64,000 bases of DNA from Brevibacterium sp. UCMA 11754 (GTDB lineage Bacteria; Actinomycetota; Actinomycetes; Actinomycetales; Brevibacteriaceae): the NCBI RefSeq assembly GCF_021532275.1, contig NZ_JACBOT010000023.1, forward strand, positions 62,001-126,000. The letters run 5' to 3'. Position 1 is the first letter of the stretch, and each line of letters opens with the position of its first letter. A program made the position numbers and the translations under genes. Of this stretch, positions 61,682 to 64,000 are shown piece by piece. The notes beneath the pieces were generated by a model. It saw nothing but the letters and a program-made list of their open reading frames with translations, was not told where the DNA came from and ran no database searches.

Positions 61682-63217
61682 ATGAGACCAGATCACAGCC
61701 CCGGCCAAGGCGAAACAGCACCGAGACGAACAGTGCCGAATGAAATCCGCGAAGTTGTCACTCGAGAGTCCGCCACTCGAGAGTCCGTCACTCGGGAGTC
61801 CGTCACCCGGGCCGCGGGCGAATTCGTCCGCAGCCAAGCCTTCTTCGACCTGTTGGCCACGCGCGTCGCGAAACGCACCGAGAGTCAGGCACCGGGCAAC
61901 GGCCTCGCCGCTCATGCCTACCTCGCCGAGGAGATCGCCCCAGAGCTCACGGCCCTGGGCTTCGCGACGACGATCCACGACAATCCCGAATCCGATGAGC
62001 ACCCGCTGCTCATCGCGGCACGCATCGAGGACCCGCAGCTGCCGACCGTCCTCCTCTACGGTCACGGCGACGTGCAGTTCGCCCACGACTCGCAATGGTC
62101 TGACGGTCTCGACCCGTGGGTGCTCACCCGCGACGGCGACCGTCTCTACGGTCGAGGCAGCGCCGACAACAAGGGCCAGCACACCGTGAACTCCCTCGCC
62201 CTGAAGACTGTCCTCGAATCACTCGACGCTCCCGGTGCAGCCGCTCTGGGCTACAACGTCAAGGTCCTCATGGAAACAGCCGAGGAGACCGGTTCGCTCG
62301 GCCTCAAGGCATTCGCCGCCGCACACAGGGCCGAACTCGACGCCGATCTCTTCCTCGCCTCCGACGGTCCCCGGATCGCCGCCGAATACCCGACGCTGTT
62401 CCTCGGTTCCCGTGGGGCGTTGGGGTTCAAGCTCGTCGTCCACGATCGCGACGGCGACCATCATTCGGGCAATTGGGGCGGGAAGCTGCGCAACTCCGCG
62501 ACCGTCCTCGCCGCCGCCATCAACTCCCTCGTCGATGGAAACGGCGTCATCGGGATTCCCGCGCTGCGCCCCGAAGACCCGCCCACCTCGGTGCTCGATG
62601 CCGTTGCGAAGCTGCCCGAGTTGGTCGAAGCCGGATCACCCGAAGTCGATTTCGATTGGGGAGAGCCAGGGCTCACCTCGGCGGAGAAGGTCTTCGCCTT
62701 CAATGTCATCGAGGTCCTCGCCCTCGACGCCGGGAATCCTGCCCAGGTGGTCAACGCGATCCCAGGAAGGGCCGAAGCGCACATGCAGCTGCGATACGTC
62801 GTCGGCACCGACGTCGACGACTTCGAGGGCAAGGTGCGGGCCCATCTGGAAGGCGAAGGGATCCACGGAGTCGATGTCGTCTTCGAGCACTGCATGCCGG
62901 CGACTCGACTCGACCCGAACGCCCGCGTCGTCGCGGCCGCCGCTGAGTCGATCAGGACGACGACCGGGCTCGATGCCGCGATCGAACCGAACCTGGGCGG
63001 CACCATCCCCAACGACGTATTCGCCGAGGTGCTGGGCCTGCCGACCGTGTGGGTGCCGCATTCCTATCCCGGATGCAATCAGCACGCCCCCGACGAACAT
63101 GCCCTGACCTCGATCCTTCAGCAGGGTGCCGAGATCATGGCCGGAATGTTCTGGGACATGGGGCAGAACCCCGACGACTGGTTCACCTCGAAAGCGGCGA
63201 CTCCGGATGCGTATTGA
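61682..63217 (+). CDS. M20 family metallopeptidase with repeat-coded N-terminal tail
   Basis: 511 residues from ATG 61682 (no clear ribosome site; a GTG at 61733 is possible). Zinc ligands: YGHGDVQ (~residue 121), GRGSADNKG with bridging Asp (~157), EEtGS-type METAEETGSLG (~200). An inserted dimerisation domain lies about 245-420. Similar to CPG2/dipeptidase-type M20 enzymes; family length is about 450, the excess being a Glu/Arg/Thr-rich tail with TRES repeats. Controlled by the divergent LysR. Confidence 0.9.
   Translation: MRPDHSPGQGETAPRRTVPNEIREVVTRESATRESVTRESVTRAAGEFVRSQAFFDLLATRVAKRTESQAPGNGLAAHAYLAEEIAPELTALGFATTIHDNPESDEHPLLIAARIEDPQLPTVLLYGHGDVQFAHDSQWSDGLDPWVLTRDGDRLYGRGSADNKGQHTVNSLALKTVLESLDAPGAAALGYNVKVLMETAEETGSLGLKAFAAAHRAELDADLFLASDGPRIAAEYPTLFLGSRGALGFKLVVHDRDGDHHSGNWGGKLRNSATVLAAAINSLVDGNGVIGIPALRPEDPPTSVLDAVAKLPELVEAGSPEVDFDWGEPGLTSAEKVFAFNVIEVLALDAGNPAQVVNAIPGRAEAHMQLRYVVGTDVDDFEGKVRAHLEGEGIHGVDVVFEHCMPATRLDPNARVVAAAAESIRTTTGLDAAIEPNLGGTIPNDVFAEVLGLPTVWVPHSYPGCNQHAPDEHALTSILQQGAEIMAGMFWDMGQNPDDWFTSKAATPDAY
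61757..61812 (+). repeat. 15-bp tandem repeat in M20 peptidase gene
   Basis: Three 15-bp copies (61757-61771, 61772-61786, 61787-61801) and a partial fourth encode VTRES/ATRES/VTRES/VTRA at residues ~26-44. Confidence 0.82.
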
Positions 63218-63250
63218 GACCACATCGGGCACAGGAGCCGGAAGCCGGCA

Positions 63251-63387
63251 CTGACTCTCACCATCTGGCTGATGTTCCTGGGCACCTTGATGATCGTGAT
63301 CATGCCCCGGCTCATGCCATCGGCCTGGCCACTCCGCTCAGTGTGGCTGCGATCCTCGTGGTGTGGAAGAAGCTCGGCGTGCGCTGA
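63251..63387 (+). pseudogene. Remnant of a membrane protein, frameshifted
   Basis: Hydrophobic LTIWLMFLGTLMIVIMP is read in one frame (from 63253) and ATPLSVAAILVVWKKLGVR then a stop in another (to 63387). Both halves look like real membrane helices, and neither frame alone gives a complete protein. Best explained as a degraded transporter fragment. Family not recognised. The rest of the 63218-63775 gap holds only repeats. Confidence 0.35.
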
Positions 63388-63443
63388 TCCCACGCACGCC
63401 GTGAGACGCATGCTGGGAGACGTATGCTGCGAGACGCAGCTCG

Positions 63444-63513
63444 TCGAAAAACGGGGCGCGCGTCGAGACCCTAATGCGCATTTGCGTGTCTCGACGTGAA
63501 CCCCGTTATTCGA
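63444..63513. repeat. Long hairpin after the M20 peptidase
   Basis: Two-part stem: TCGAAAAACGGGG (63444-63456) with CCCCGTTATTCGA (63501-63513), one mismatch, and CGTCGAGAC (63461-63469) with GTCTCGACG (63488-63496), perfect. Apex has ATGCGCAT. The outer arm resembles that of inverted repeat 1 at 36140 (TCGA-AAACGGG). Confidence 0.75.
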
Positions 63514-63675
63514 TTCGCGGACGTCCTCTGACTGCGGCCATCTTGGCCTCTCTTCTACATCTTCGCGTTCATGGCTACCGCCTCGGTCCCCTTCGCAGGG
63601 CAGCTCTGGGAGGCAACGGGCGCAGGCACCACACGCCAGCGTCGGGCGCGGGAACGGGAATGGGCCACAAACCCC

Positions 63676-63771
63676 AGTCGACCAGAGTTCTCAGTCGCCC
63701 AGAGTTCTCAGTCGCCCTGAGTTCCCAGTCGACCAGAGTTCTCAGTCGACCAGAGTTCTCAGTCGACCTGA
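63676..63771. repeat. 17-bp tandem repeat, five units
   Basis: Five copies of AGTCGACCAGAGTTCTC from 63676 to 63760 (two of them with changes) plus a partial sixth. It ends 5 bp from the stop of the leftward gene at the window edge. Unit shares TCGACCAGA-GTT with inverted repeat 2 (36271). Confidence 0.88.
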
Positions 63772-63775
63772 TTGA

Positions 63776-64000
63776 TCAGGCGTGCACGGACTCCTCGGCA
63801 GCCGCGGCGAGGGCGCGCTTCTTCGAGCCACGGTGACCGATGACGGTTACGACGGCGATCGCCGCAGCGACGAAGGCGATGCCGATCCACTGATTGATCA
63901 TCAGTGTCGCGGCACCGGCGATCGCGCCGATGAGGATGAGAAGGACGGCCAGAGCTCGGCGGATCCAGCGGACGCTGTCGCCACCGGCCAGCCGCGAATC
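63776..64000 (-). CDS. C-terminus of a membrane protein (5' end beyond window)
   Basis: 74 residues before a stop at 63776, in frame from the window edge. Two membrane helices (RALAVLLILIGAIAGAATLMI and WIGIAFVAAAIAVVTVIG, in part) then a basic end GSKKRALAAAAEESVHA. Identity not recognisable from this piece. Confidence 0.65.
   Translation of the reverse strand, partial: DSRLAGGDSVRWIRRALAVLLILIGAIAGAATLMINQWIGIAFVAAAIAVVTVIGHRGSKKRALAAAAEESVHA

Noticed and set aside
63676..63771. Possible CRISPR array
   Set aside because: Units are 17 bp and directly adjoining with no spacers, and no cas genes are present.

Overview
The window is high-GC DNA from a soil- or skin-type actinobacterium. The mix of phenylacetate catabolism, glycine-betaine demethylation with an Arthrobacter-type dimethylglycine oxidase, BCCT and TRAP transporters, and many TetR/GntR/IclR regulators fits Brevibacterium or a close relative; the genus is an inference from gene content, not a database match. 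No rRNA, tRNA, CRISPR array, phage or insertion sequence was recognised. Almost every base between 1 and 63.2 kb belongs to a metabolic gene set.

Layout. 0-4.7 kb: a leftward glycerol/ether-lipid operon (GlpD, alkyl-DHAP-synthase-like flavoprotein, diacylglycerol kinase cut by the window edge) divergent from a TetR gene, with a perfect palindromic operator between them; the same gene set occurs in mycobacteria (Rv2249c-Rv2252). 4.7-7.0 kb: a glucose-6-phosphate-dehydrogenase homologue with an altered phosphate-binding motif, overlapping an SMP-30 lactonase. 7.1-18.2 kb: an almost complete phenylacetate (paa) regulon: tetR, paaK, paaI leftward, paaABCDE-J-F-H-G rightward, two matching operator-like sites in the divergent region, and no paaZ. 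18.2-19.5 kb: a divergent copper-response pair (YdhK/DUF1541 lipoprotein and CueP-like lipoprotein) sharing one promoter/operator. 19.5-25.6 kb: VTT-family membrane protein, OFA-type MFS transporter with its small partner, SurA-like lipoprotein, VOC protein, RibD/DHFR-like reductase, M20 amidohydrolase.

25.8-36 kb: an AT-richer BCCT transporter, then an apparently undescribed catabolic cluster: a SnoaL-flavin reductase fusion, two tandem 'amino acid synthesis' (PF06684) proteins, alpha/beta hydrolase, aldehyde dehydrogenase, tautomerase and luciferase-like monooxygenase. A GntR gene 7 kb away carries in its own promoter the same GTATGCAAC motif found in the promoter of this cluster. 36.3-44.3 kb: glycine-betaine oxidation (FdhA, LysR, GbcA, GbcB with a very long acidic linker, dimethylglycine oxidase). 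44.3-46.3 kb: SoxR with a SoxR box and an MFS pump. 46.3-49.9 kb: RpiR regulator, amine-type flavin oxidase and GltS-type carrier around a perfect 13-bp inverted repeat. 50.0-58.7 kb: thiolase, CoA ligase, two SDRs, TRAP DctPQM and a MOSC protein, probably a carboxylate uptake and CoA-dependent degradation unit. 58.8-63.2 kb: tandem PPC-domain protein with IclR, LysR, M20 peptidase. The last 0.8 kb holds a decayed membrane-protein remnant, a long hairpin and a 17-bp tandem repeat.

Two themes run across the window: long low-complexity segments inserted into otherwise conserved enzymes (GbcB, DctM, CoA ligase, dimethylglycine oxidase, PaaF, PaaA, M20 peptidase), and a family of long hairpins sharing TCGA-containing motifs, one of which appears to be embedded in frame within the CoA ligase gene.
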